DNA from: Pseudomonas mandelii | Lineage (GTDB): Bacteria; Pseudomonadota; Gammaproteobacteria; Pseudomonadales; Pseudomonadaceae | Length of the DNA stretch: 64,000 nucleotides | Direction of reading: 5' to 3' | Assembly (NCBI RefSeq): GCF_024138395.1 | Contig: NZ_JAMYDU010000009.1 | Coordinates: 124,001 to 188,000, forward strand | Shown: positions 20,988-29,518 of the stretch, piece by piece | Layout: each line of letters starts with the position of its first letter | Numbering within the stretch: position 1 is the first letter of the stretch | The notes under the pieces: generated by a model | The model's database searches: none | The model's input: only the letters and a program-made list of their open reading frames with translations | What the model was told of the DNA's origin: nothing | Position numbers and translations under genes: made by a program

Positions 20988-21599
20988 GGCGCTAAAATAC
21001 TAGGCAGTTAGCGCTATGCAATAAATGCCTGAAAAATAGCATTGGTATTAAATCGTTTATTGCGGGCTATCGGTTTATTATGGTTTTTTAGAGAAAGTCT
21101 TTTACAGTATAAATGTTAGAGGGTGGGTGATCGCTATAAGAGGCGTGATTCGTTCATTGTCTAGCTTTTCCGCCCATACCCAAAAAGAAAAGCAGGCTGC
21201 AAAGGTACTGAATTAAATAAATGACTGACAGTAGTGCGACGGATTTACTTCTCAAGTTAACTTTGAACACGAAAAAACGCCTTAACGCATATGCGCATGG
21301 CCGATCCCTGAAATATATGAGATAGTATAATTGGTCTTGTAGAGCAAGAACAACAAAACCGGTAAGTAGTTTCCATATGTCAGGGCGGTGTTCACCCGCC
21401 TCTGACAATAAAAAACCTAGCAATATCTACTCTCAGAATTCTTGAAAGTGCTCGAACTCACCTGCGGAAAGTCTCCCGCGTATGTTTGCAACCTCTTTCA
21501 CGGTGTGGATAGTCATACCTTTGACTGAAGTACTGACGACATCGGCGATAACCCTTGCCCCTGACTCTCATGGGCAGTATTGACAGACTTGGCTCAACA
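20988..21599. other. Non-coding, AT-rich spacer with one hairpin
   Basis: I find no supportable gene. A stem GTCAG-GCGG / CCGC-CTGAC spans 21379-21406 and is followed by AATAAAAAACC, so it could be a terminator. An 89-codon minus-strand frame (21154-21423) is hydrophobic in part but has no recognisable motif. The base composition shifts from GC-rich to AT-rich here, marking the left edge of acquired DNA. Confidence 0.5.
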
Positions 21600-21995
21600 T
21601 AACGGCATTGGGGTGGAACGCTCCAGCGGCCAATTTATGCTGATGAAAAATGAATGACGCGTCGGCGGCGGTCGAAGGGTTTAGAGCGTCGCTCAATGGC
21701 ATGCCTCTTGCGGTTCGTAGAAGCATAACGTATGACTAAATAAGGAAATGGCCAGGCAAGCTGAAACCAACGAGAACCCCAATGGGCTTGTTCGCCAGTT
21801 TTTACCCAGGGAATCGACCTGTCCAAGTACACTTGGGAGGGCGTTTACTGAACGTTCCGATCGTGCAAGCGATTTAACTGGTTGTGTCCGATCGAGGTGT
21901 TCACTCAGCTGATGGGCTTGCAACATGAGGCTCCTGCTTCAATTTCAATAACCGTATTGCACTCAGCTTCTGCAACCGTCCAAAGTTTCCCTCAT
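21600..21995 (+). pseudogene. IS30-family transposase remnant (frameshifted, internally deleted)
   Basis: Translating pieces in different frames recovers the IS30 transposase in the right order. They are GVERSSGQFMLMKKMND, EGFRASLNGMPLAVRRS, TYD then KEMARQAE, TNENPNGLVRQFLPR, IDLSKYT and PIEVFTQLMGL. KEMARQAE runs straight into TNEN, so about 20 residues, including the segment usually reading YFCDPHSPWQRG, are deleted. At least two frameshifts are also needed. It is a dead remnant of the C-terminal half, sitting just upstream of the gtr cassette. Confidence 0.75.
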
Positions 21996-22128
21996 TACCC
22001 ACGTCGTCAGTGCGCCCTGAACCCTACAAGAATTGACGACGGCTGTACAAAAAAATAAAACATGGTGTTACACTCAGCTGTTCGTTGTACTCGGCCCGAA
22101 ATAGAACTTACCCATGCATGTGTAGGAT

Positions 22129-23109
22129 ATGAACAGAAAAAAATTGATTTCGATTGTCGTCCCGTTCTTTAATGAAGGGGGGAATGTCAAGTTCTTCCAA
22201 GCATCTATCGGCAGTTTAATTGAAACTTTGCCAGACTTTGACTTTGAAATTGTTTGTGTTGATGACGGTAGCCAAGACAACACTCTGCAAAACTTGGTCA
22301 GCATCGCATCTACAGATCAACAATTCAAGATTATAGAGCTTTCGAGAAACTTTGGAAAGGAAGCTGCACTGACTGCAGGAATTGATCATGCCAGTGGAGA
22401 CGCGGTAATACCGATCGACGCTGACCTTCAGGACCCACCCGAATTAATAGAACAGATGCTCACTGAGTGGCAAAAAGGATACGAGGTAGTCTTAGCTCGA
22501 AGGGTCGATCGCTCATCCGATTCGTATTTAAAGCGCAGAACCGCAGAATTGTTTTATAAGTTTCACAATCGTCTTTCTCATGTAAAAATCCCAGAGAACG
22601 TCGGTGATTTTCGACTAATGGATAGGAAAGTAGTAGAGGCTGTAAAACTGCTTCCTGAACAGCAACGCTTTATGAAGGGCCTGTTTGCTTGGGTAGGCTA
22701 CAGCACAACAACAGTAGATTATGTGAGGAGCGCCAGAGTAGCAGGTGATTCTAAATTCTCTGGTTGGAAACTGTGGAACTTTGCATTAGAAGGGATTACA
22801 AGCTTCAGTTCAGCACCGCTTAAACTATGGACATACTTAGGGGGCGTTGGCGCTGCGCTCTCTCTAATTTATGCATCCTATATAATTTTTAGAACCTTAA
22901 TATACGGCGTAGATCTACCTGGTTATGCTTCGATATTAGTTGCGGTGTTGTTTGTAGGCAGCCTTCAGTTGATGAGTATAGGTATGCTCGGCGAGTATGT
23001 AGGGCGCATATATATAGAATCGAAAAGAAGACCTGTTTATCTAATACGCAATACCTACTCAAAAAAATATATAGAAACGCCAACTAAAAACAGCTTAGGT
23101 CGAGTGTAG
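22129..23109 (+). CDS. gtrB: GtrB-like bactoprenol-phosphate glycosyltransferase
   Basis: A 326-residue GT2 protein of the dolichol-phosphate-mannose synthase type that loads a sugar from a nucleotide donor onto undecaprenyl phosphate. It opens LISIVVPFFNEGGN, has VCVDDGSQDNT, the metal-binding DADLQDPPELI, and GDFRLMDRKVV with LPEQQRFMKGLFAWVGY. Two C-terminal transmembrane helices follow (about 235-257 and 268-290). With the large membrane protein and GtrA downstream it forms a gtr three-gene set as in O-antigen glucosylation phages. The gene is AT-rich compared with the core. Confidence 0.92.
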   Translation: MNRKKLISIVVPFFNEGGNVKFFQASIGSLIETLPDFDFEIVCVDDGSQDNTLQNLVSIASTDQQFKIIELSRNFGKEAALTAGIDHASGDAVIPIDADLQDPPELIEQMLTEWQKGYEVVLARRVDRSSDSYLKRRTAELFYKFHNRLSHVKIPENVGDFRLMDRKVVEAVKLLPEQQRFMKGLFAWVGYSTTTVDYVRSARVAGDSKFSGWKLWNFALEGITSFSSAPLKLWTYLGGVGAALSLIYASYIIFRTLIYGVDLPGYASILVAVLFVGSLQLMSIGMLGEYVGRIYIESKRRPVYLIRNTYSKKYIETPTKNSLGRV

Positions 23110-23111
23110 TG

Positions 23112-25238
23112 ATGAATTTTGAACGAACGGACGCGACTGAAACACATGAGTCAAAAATGGAAGACGCTAGACAAAAAATATTACAATTCGGTAAGAGTTT
23201 TATAGCGCTAAGCGCTCTAGTCTTTTGCGGCTTATTAATTGTAACCCACAAAGCACCATTTTCATTTGGATCCGGCGACCACGCTCTGTTTCACGCATTT
23301 GGACACTGGATAAACCAAGGAGAGGTTTTCACTAAAGACTTTATCCATTTCAGAACTCCTGGTCCTTACTACTTTTACGCGTTGATTCAGCGATTTTTTG
23401 GCGAAACTCAGCTATCTACCAGTATTGCGTTGCTCTCTGAGGCGCATATTGGTCAGGTTGTAGCATCGTTCATTATGGCCCTCGCAATTTCCAAAGCATT
23501 CTGGAAGCGAAGCTCATTACTTTTAGCAGTCTGTATCGGAATACTATTTTTAGCCCTCCCGGCAATTTACCAATTAAGAACTGCGATTCCTGCGCTTGCT
23601 CTTGGTACGTATGTATACTATGTGACTGGAAGCCGTCCAGAAAGGAACTTCTGCTATTTAGTGGCAACTGGTATTCTACTAGGGTTGTCGTTCTGGTTCG
23701 GCCAAGAAGTATCGCTTTTTCTTATAATATCTATCGGCGCCGCCGAGATCTCGTTCAGATGTGAGAAGCACTTTAGCCTCTATCTAAAAAAAATCACCGC
23801 TATCATTGCAGGCATCGCTGTCACTCTGATTCCAATGTTGTTGTATTTTTATTCAGTTGGAGTTGATTTAAAGGAGTTATTTTACAATACCTTATATTAT
23901 GCATTTTTCATTCAGCCGAAAGGAATGGATAGTCCATTTCCTGATTTAAACTTGGGAACCATAATATTTTATGCATGGATCTGGGTGTACATAGGTTGCG
24001 CTTTTGTATTTTCCTTGAAGAATAAACTTAGCAACCCTGTCGCCATTGTTCTGTTTAGTTATATCGGTCTCAGAATGATATCGATGTTGGGGCGCTCGGA
24101 CTTCCTCCACTTACTTTTTTCAATCTCTGAACTCTTTATTCTCCTTCCTATCACAATTGCGTTAGCACTCGCCGACAAAGTTCAAGTCACCGTAACCTCA
24201 ATTATAAAAGCGGCTTCTGTAAGCTTAATACTATCGCTTATATTTTGGATAGGGATAGGCGGAAATTCTAGCGCGCTTTTAACCATTCCATTTATTCTTA
24301 TCGCTTATAGTTATTCGGAAAAATTACTGGCAACAAAACCACAAACTAGCGCTGCTCCTCGAACATTCATATCTGCATTTGCAACTCTTGGAGGGGCGGC
24401 AGTCGTATTACTGTTGACTCTCCCATACTCAAAAGACTCAATAACCGCAACCATTAGGACCTTTAAATCTAATCCTACAAATCTGGTCCTAGGTACCCAG
24501 GTTCCTGCTGAGCGAAAGAAAGAAACAGATGAAGTTCAGAGAATCATCACATCTAAGAAAGCAACAAATATTTTTAGCTACCCAATACGCGCTGAGTACT
24601 ATGCTCTCGCACCGCGACATGGAACACGCTACGTTGAATTTGCTCCTCAAACGACTCAAGACGATGTCCGCGGAGCTATAAGTGACTTGAAGGTGTCTCG
24701 CCCCCAACTAATATTTAGAGACTTGGACCAAGTATCCTTCCTGTCGCCCATTCTCCATGACTTATCCGACTTTATCATGTCGAACTATACATCAATTCAG
24801 ATTATTGAAGGTTATAGTCACTTAGAAGTTCTAGAGCTTAAAGACTTTCCCACGACGACTAAGCGACTATTCGACAATGTGTATACATATAATACCGATC
24901 ATGCTCATGTAACTGCAGGCACGCGAACTTTTCCGGATGGAAAGACCGTGCTGGTAATTGCCACAAACAAGGGCAAAGGATTATTTAATATCGCGCGGGA
25001 AGGGGCGCGATTTGTAGAAGCGAAAATTTATCCAGAGCCAGGCTCTGGCACGGAAGGAATCGTCACTGCCTCTGTGAATGGCAAAACTATTGAGCAACGC
25101 GTTTCTATTGCCGAAGGAAAAACTTATATTCCGCTTCCGGAGGGCGATGGGATTGTACAGATTACCCTTGAGAGTTCCGACAGCGAAAAGTCGGTACTGT
25201 GGGAAGACCCAAAAATTGTGGCTGAAAAAAACCTATAA
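23112..25238 (+). CDS. Large polytopic GT-C-type glycosyltransferase of the gtr cassette
   Basis: 708 residues, with about ten or more hydrophobic segments between residues 30 and 440, then a soluble C-terminal region of about 260 residues. The first periplasmic loop reads GSGDHALFHAFGHWINQGE...DFIHFRTPGPYYFY. An acidic residue right after TM1 (GDH) is where GT-C enzymes keep their catalytic Asp/Glu. Its place between gtrB and gtrA is that of the serotype-specific Gtr enzyme that moves sugar from lipid carrier to O-antigen in the periplasm. The tail ends in a beta-rich stretch (IVTASVNGKTIEQRVSIAEG) unlike phage Gtr proteins. The transferred sugar cannot be told. A GTG three bases upstream is an alternative start. 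Confidence 0.7.
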   Translation: MNFERTDATETHESKMEDARQKILQFGKSFIALSALVFCGLLIVTHKAPFSFGSGDHALFHAFGHWINQGEVFTKDFIHFRTPGPYYFYALIQRFFGETQLSTSIALLSEAHIGQVVASFIMALAISKAFWKRSSLLLAVCIGILFLALPAIYQLRTAIPALALGTYVYYVTGSRPERNFCYLVATGILLGLSFWFGQEVSLFLIISIGAAEISFRCEKHFSLYLKKITAIIAGIAVTLIPMLLYFYSVGVDLKELFYNTLYYAFFIQPKGMDSPFPDLNLGTIIFYAWIWVYIGCAFVFSLKNKLSNPVAIVLFSYIGLRMISMLGRSDFLHLLFSISELFILLPITIALALADKVQVTVTSIIKAASVSLILSLIFWIGIGGNSSALLTIPFILIAYSYSEKLLATKPQTSAAPRTFISAFATLGGAAVVLLLTLPYSKDSITATIRTFKSNPTNLVLGTQVPAERKKETDEVQRIITSKKATNIFSYPIRAEYYALAPRHGTRYVEFAPQTTQDDVRGAISDLKVSRPQLIFRDLDQVSFLSPILHDLSDFIMSNYTSIQIIEGYSHLEVLELKDFPTTTKRLFDNVYTYNTDHAHVTAGTRTFPDGKTVLVIATNKGKGLFNIAREGARFVEAKIYPEPGSGTEGIVTASVNGKTIEQRVSIAEGKTYIPLPEGDGIVQITLESSDSEKSVLWEDPKIVAEKNL

Positions 25239-25257
25239 ACATTTAATCTGGTGATGC

Positions 25258-25635
25258 ATGTTCGGATCATTGTTTTTAAAATTCGCGGGAGCTGGGCTGC
25301 TCGGTACAGGCGTGCACTATCTCACATTAGTTACCTTGGTCCAAATCGTGGGTATAGATGCTGTAGCTAGTTCCTTTGCAGGAGCGATTTTCGGTGCAAT
25401 TATAAACTATCTTCTTGCATATAATTATGTTTTTGCTAGCGAAAAGAAGCATAGCGAAACGGTAATTAAATATGGATTAATAGCTGCTGGAGCAATCATT
25501 CTAAATACCCTGTGCATGTATGTTCTCGTTAATTGGCTGTCGCTTAACTATATCGCCAGCCAAATACTGACGTCGACCATATCACTAGGATACAGTTACG
25601 CCTCGAACTCTAACTGGACATTTAAAAATGTTTGA
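25258..25635 (+). CDS. gtrA: GtrA-family flippase-like membrane protein
   Basis: 125 residues with four transmembrane helices, the size and topology of GtrA. It is thought to flip undecaprenyl-phosphate-linked glucose or another sugar to the periplasmic face. Typical motifs: FAGAGLLGTGVHYLTL in helix 1, AGAIFGAIINYLLAYNYVF, and the ending YASNSNWTFKN. In phage cassettes the order is gtrA-gtrB-gtr(type); here it is last. It is followed at once by IS66 debris. Confidence 0.93.
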   Translation: MFGSLFLKFAGAGLLGTGVHYLTLVTLVQIVGIDAVASSFAGAIFGAIINYLLAYNYVFASEKKHSETVIKYGLIAAGAIILNTLCMYVLVNWLSLNYIASQILTSTISLGYSYASNSNWTFKNV

Positions 25636-25782
25636 AATAATCGTCAAAACCTGCCAGTCATCCTGCGCGTATACGGGAGCCCCCCGGATTGTCAAGTTTT
25701 CAATCTGTGACGGCTCGATGGTAGATATTAAACTCATATATCCGGACTTTCGGTGCGTCGTTGCTACTGTCTTTGATGGAAT

Positions 25783-25905
25783 GTAAGCGTTTCATAAACC
25801 CCACCTATTCAAAAATAGGCAACCCGCTTAGCTAGGCGATGCGAGCGATCAGTTCCAAGGCATCAACGCTTCGCAATCTTCAACCCAGGTTGCCTGTGGC
25901 AGGCA
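25783..25905 (-). pseudogene. IS66 tnpC 3'-end remnant with terminal inverted repeat
   Basis: Read on the minus strand this gives LPQATWVEDCEALMPWN, the conserved C-terminal end of IS66 transposase. It continues through to an end sequence whose complement begins GTAAGCGTTTCATAAACCCC, an IS66-type terminal repeat. Only the last ~20 codons and the end of the element survive. Confidence 0.75.
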
Positions 25906-26064
25906 TTTAAGGCTAAAACCAACGGCCAAGAGCTCGATGCGTGGCTGCCACAAGCCCCGAGCGTAGAAGACTTCGAGGCCTTGCTGCCGTGGAACTGCGC
26001 ACGGCAAATGCCAAGATAGCTATGCGCTCCATCTTTAAAACGTGGGGGTTCATGTATCGCATAC
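25906..26064 (+). pseudogene. Second IS66 tnpC 3'-end remnant with terminal repeat
   Basis: [30 protein letters not shown] and QMPR followed by a stop match the end of the broken tnpC at 28150-28285 almost word for word. The trailing GGGTTCATGTATCGCATAC (26046-26064) matches the terminal repeat at 28311. Orientation is opposite to the remnant on its left. Confidence 0.78.
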
Positions 26065-26358
26065 TGCGTTTGCCCCGTCCGTCGCTTGGTCGGAGCTACG
26101 ACCTCTTCTTCAACCGATTCGTCGAAAGGCTCGGTCACGCTTTCAGTTTCATTGAATAAGGCCATTTGCGGAGGCGCGGGGATCGAGTATCTGCTCTGAC
26201 TTGCGCCCGAAAAGACCCTGACGCAACAGCGCGTTTTCTTCTTCAAGATAAACGATCTTGCCCTTATCCGACTCGCGCTCACTCAGCATTTGCTCAAGCA
26301 GTTTCTTGAGCAAAACAGGGTCGGTAATAAGTAACCGCTCCACGAACCCCGCATTCAA
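26065..26358 (-). pseudogene. IS66 tnpC N-terminal remnant
   Basis: The minus strand reads KKLLEQMLSERESDKGKIVYLEEENALLRQGLFGRKSEQILDP. After a one-base shift it continues MALFNETESVTEPFDESVEEEVVAPTK. These are the leucine-rich N-terminal helix and acidic linker of IS66 TnpC. The fragment ends abruptly at the remnant on its left. Confidence 0.78.
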
Positions 26359-26414
26359 AGCCGCTATTTGATGCCTGATGCTGTGCTTCCGATCTCTTTC
26401 AGAAGCCAGCGGCC

Positions 26415-26774
26415 ATGATGCGTCCCGATGCCAAAGTCGAAAAAGTCTATCTCTACCCCAAACCCGTGGACTTCCGAAAATCCATTGATGGCCTGGCCGC
26501 GCTGGTCGAATTGGACATCAAGGTCGCCGTGTTTGACCCTGTGCTTTTCGTTTTTCTCAACAAGGCCCGAAACCGCGTGAAGATTTTGTACTGGGAACGC
26601 AACGGCTTTTGCCTTTGGCTCAAACGCCTTGAATCCGAACGCTTCAAAACATCGCCCGATCACACCGACGAAGCCATCGTGCTGACGGTCCAGGAACTGA
26701 ACTGGCTGCTCGATGGTTTTGATCTGTGGCGCAACCGTCCACATCAGGTTTTGACACCTCGATTTGTCGCCTGA
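26415..26774 (+). CDS. tnpB: IS66 family accessory protein TnpB (IS66 Orf2)
   Basis: 119 residues, full family length, with the hallmarks VYLYPKPVDFRKSIDGLAAL, KILYWERNGFCLWLKRLE and LDGFDLWR. TnpB is needed for IS66 transposition but its exact role is unclear. The reading frame is intact with its ATG at 26415, although the neighbouring tnpC is dead, so it is probably an orphan with no present role. Confidence 0.93.
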   Translation: MMRPDAKVEKVYLYPKPVDFRKSIDGLAALVELDIKVAVFDPVLFVFLNKARNRVKILYWERNGFCLWLKRLESERFKTSPDHTDEAIVLTVQELNWLLDGFDLWRNRPHQVLTPRFVA

Positions 26775-26792
26775 TTCGGTATAATCCACGGC

Positions 26793-28285
26793 ATGATTTC
26801 CATGCCCGACAACCTTCGATGACCTGACTGCGCTCAAGCAATTACTTGCTCAGATGCAGTCCAAGGTTATTCATCTCGAAGAAGAGAATGCGCTGCTCCA
26901 TCAGCGTCTCTTCGGGCGTAAATCCGAACAAACAATCGATCCAGCGACCCCGCAATTGGCTCTTTTTAATGAAGCCGAAAGTGTCGCTGAACCTGCCGCC
27001 GAAGAGGCGGAGGAAGAAGTCGTAGCTCCGACCAAACCCCGTGGCAAACGTCAGCCTCTGCCCGCCGACTTGCCCCGTATCGACGTCATCCACGAACTGC
27101 CCGAGCACGAGCTGACTTGAGCTTGCGGCTGCCGCAAGCACGCCATTGGCGAAGAAACCAGCGAGCAGCTGGAAATCGTGCCGATGCAGATCCGTGTGAT
27201 CAAACACATCCGCAAGGTCTACGCCTGCCGTGGCTGTGAAACCGCGCCGGTCATCGCTGACAAGCCAGCGCAATTGATTGCCCAGTGTGTTGGCGATGTT
27301 GCTGACCACCAAATACGTCGACGGTCTGCCGCTGCATCGCTTCGAAAAAGTACTCGGTCGCCATGGCGTCGATATTCCACGACAAACATTGGCGCGTTGG
27401 GTCATCCAGTGCGGAGAACACCTGCAACCGCTGCTCAACTTGATGCGTGACCGGCTGCTGGAAAGTCGAGTGATTCACTGCGACGAAACGCGTGTCCAGG
27501 TGATGAAAGAGCCTGATCGAGAGCCGACTAGCCAATCCTGGATGTGGGTACAAACCGGTGGACCGCCGAATCAGCCCGTTATCTTGTTTGATTACTCGAC
27601 CAGCCGAGCGCAAGAGGTGCCGTCGCGCCTGCTCGAAGGTTATCGCGGCTATCTGATGACCGACGATTACGCCGGTTATAACGCCTTGGGCGCGCAGGCT
27701 GGTGTCGAACGTTTAGGCTGCTGGGCACATGAGCGACGCAAGTTTGTCGAGGCGCAAAAAGTGCAACCCAAGGGCAAAACCGGGCGTGCCGATATCGCCC
27801 TGAATCTGATCAACAAGCTGTACGGTATCGAGCGAGATTTAAAAGAGGTCGGCGATGAACATCGCCATGAAAGTCGTCAGCAAAACAGCCTGCCGGTGCT
27901 GGCGCAGTTACACGCCTGGCTGGAGAAAACGCAGCCTCAGGTGACAGCGCAAAACGCGCTAGGCAAAGCCATCAGTTATCTGGCCAACAACTGGAACAAG
28001 CTAGTGCGCTACACCGACGCCGGTTTTTTGCCGATCGACAACAACGCGGCAGAGCGTGCGATCAGGCCCTTCGTGATCGGGCGCAAGAACTGGCTGTTCA
28101 GCGACACGCCCAAAGGCGCGACGGCCAGCGCTCAACTTTACAGTTTGGTCGAGACGGCTAAAGCCAACGGCCAAGAGCCCTATGCGTGGCTGCGCCACGC
28201 ACTTGAACGGTTGCCGCAAGCCGCCGCAGTAGAAGACTTCGAAGCCTTGTTACCATGGAACTGCACGCCGCAAATACCAAGATAG
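26793..28285 (+). pseudogene. tnpC: IS66 transposase TnpC, inactivated
   Basis: Three lesions are visible. (1) A one-base loss after MISMPDNL shifts the frame near 26817. (2) TGA at 27118-27120 replaces the first Cys codon of the zinc-ribbon motif normally reading LTCACGC. (3) Near 27271 a short deletion joins KPAQLI to [15 protein letters not shown] in another frame. From 27278 the catalytic DDE domain is open to the end ([51 protein letters not shown], then [12 protein letters not shown]). Confidence 0.9.
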
Positions 28286-28335
28286 CTACACGTCCCACCT
28301 TTAAAATATCGGGTTCATGGATCGCATACGGTAGT

Positions 28336-28548
28336 AAGGTCTTTGGGCACGGAAATCATGCCCTGGATTATACCGAATCAGGCGACGAATCGAGTTAAAA
28401 ACCAGCTGAGCTCTTGAACCGTCAGCACGATGGATTCACTCGAATAACCCCGCAATGTTTTGAAGCACTCGGATTCTAGGCGCTTTAGCCAAAGGTAAAA
28501 GCCGTTGCGCTCCCAATACAAAATCTTCACTCGGTTTCGACGCTTGGG
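28336..28548 (-). pseudogene. IS66 tnpB remnant
   Basis: The minus strand gives KILYWERNGFYLWLKRLESE, then ESIVLTVQELSWFL and TRFVA with a stop. That is the C-terminal half of TnpB with a gap of about 14 residues before TRFVA. It is in the opposite orientation to the intact tnpB at 26415 and lies directly against the minus-strand epimerase gene. Confidence 0.75.
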
Positions 28549-28588
28549 TTAAGTGTTGCACTCAGATTCTCAAACTAAACGAAATCAC

Positions 28589-29518
28589 TTACAACCCAGA
28601 AGACTTAACCCACTCGAAAGTATCCTGAATGCCTTGAGAAAACTCAACCTTAGGTGTCCACTTCAACAGTTCTGCAGCTCGTGAGATATCTAAAATACTT
28701 ATCGGCACATCCATATTGCGCCGCGGCATATAGTTAACTTCTATTTTTTTTCCCACCACATCTTCAAGCGTGACAATTATCTCGTTAATACTCACACCTC
28801 GACCGGAGCCAATGTTAAATACTTTTTTATCCGTCCTATTGGAAATAGCCAACTCAATAGCACTAACAACATCATCAATAAAAATATAATCACGAACAAC
28901 GGAGCCATCCCCCCACACGTCAATAGGCTCATCATGGATGGCGTGCCGTAAAAATGCAGCAATCACACCCTGATTTTTCTTATTTGTTTGATATGGGCCG
29001 TAGGGATTAGCCACCCGTAAAACAGTATAATCAAGACCGTAAAGATGATTATAAAGAGAAAGATACTTTTCAATTGTAAGCTTACTTACACCGTAAGCCG
29101 TAATGGGATCATTCTCAGCCGTTTCAGGGGTGGGCACCACAGAGGGAACACCGTAAACAGTCCCTCCAGAGGAAATGAATACAACTTTCTTGACGCCCGA
29201 ATTTACACACGCATCTAGCAAGTTCAGTGTAGAGACAACATTAGCCTCAAGATCTGCTACTCTATTAACATTCGCACTAGCTGGTGTTGTGGCATTCACC
29301 AAATGAATGACTGTATCGCAATCAGCAATCGCATTGGTGACTTGGTTGATATCAGAAAAATTGCCCTCAATCCATCTACACCTACTAAATGCAGAGGGAT
29401 ACAACGGACTCCGACCGAAAGCTTTAAGGTTCGGAATTCTAGCGCCCATCACCTCACACAGTCGTGAGCCGATAAACCCACTCGCGCCTAGAACAATGCA
29501 TCGCTGGTTATTAGGCAT
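28589..29518 (-). CDS. NAD-dependent sugar epimerase/dehydratase (UDP-glucose 4-epimerase-like)
   Basis: 309-residue extended SDR: CIVLGASGFIGSRL cofactor site, VIHLVNATTPAS, FISSGGTVYGVPS, catalytic YGVSKLTIEKYL, and NPYGPYQ. The C-terminal half has VWGDGSVVRDYIFIDDVV and FNIGSGRGVSINEI, typical of GalE/WcaG-like nucleotide-sugar 4-epimerases. It probably supplies a nucleotide sugar for the ABC-exported polysaccharide; the substrate cannot be told. Its start lies inside the end of the upstream GT4 gene (8-base overlap), so it is the last gene of the minus-strand operon. Confidence 0.85.
   Translation of the reverse strand: MPNNQRCIVLGASGFIGSRLCEVMGARIPNLKAFGRSPLYPSAFSRCRWIEGNFSDINQVTNAIADCDTVIHLVNATTPASANVNRVADLEANVVSTLNLLDACVNSGVKKVVFISSGGTVYGVPSVVPTPETAENDPITAYGVSKLTIEKYLSLYNHLYGLDYTVLRVANPYGPYQTNKKNQGVIAAFLRHAIHDEPIDVWGDGSVVRDYIFIDDVVSAIELAISNRTDKKVFNIGSGRGVSINEIIVTLEDVVGKKIEVNYMPRRNMDVPISILDISRAAELLKWTPKVEFSQGIQDTFEWVKSSGL

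Larger units (their letters stand above)
26360..28331 (+). mobile_element. IS66-family element, degenerate (tnpB intact, tnpC broken, tnpA absent)
   Basis: This is the most complete copy in the pile. tnpB and tnpC lie in the standard order, and the right end is GGGTTCATGGATCGCATACGG at 28311-28331. No tnpA is recognisable upstream and I could not find a matching left terminal repeat. The element therefore cannot move on its own. Confidence 0.75.

Noticed and set aside
21154..21423. 89-codon hydrophobic minus-strand frame in the spacer after wbpL
   Set aside because: No ribosome-binding site and no recognisable family; probably an AT-rich chance frame.
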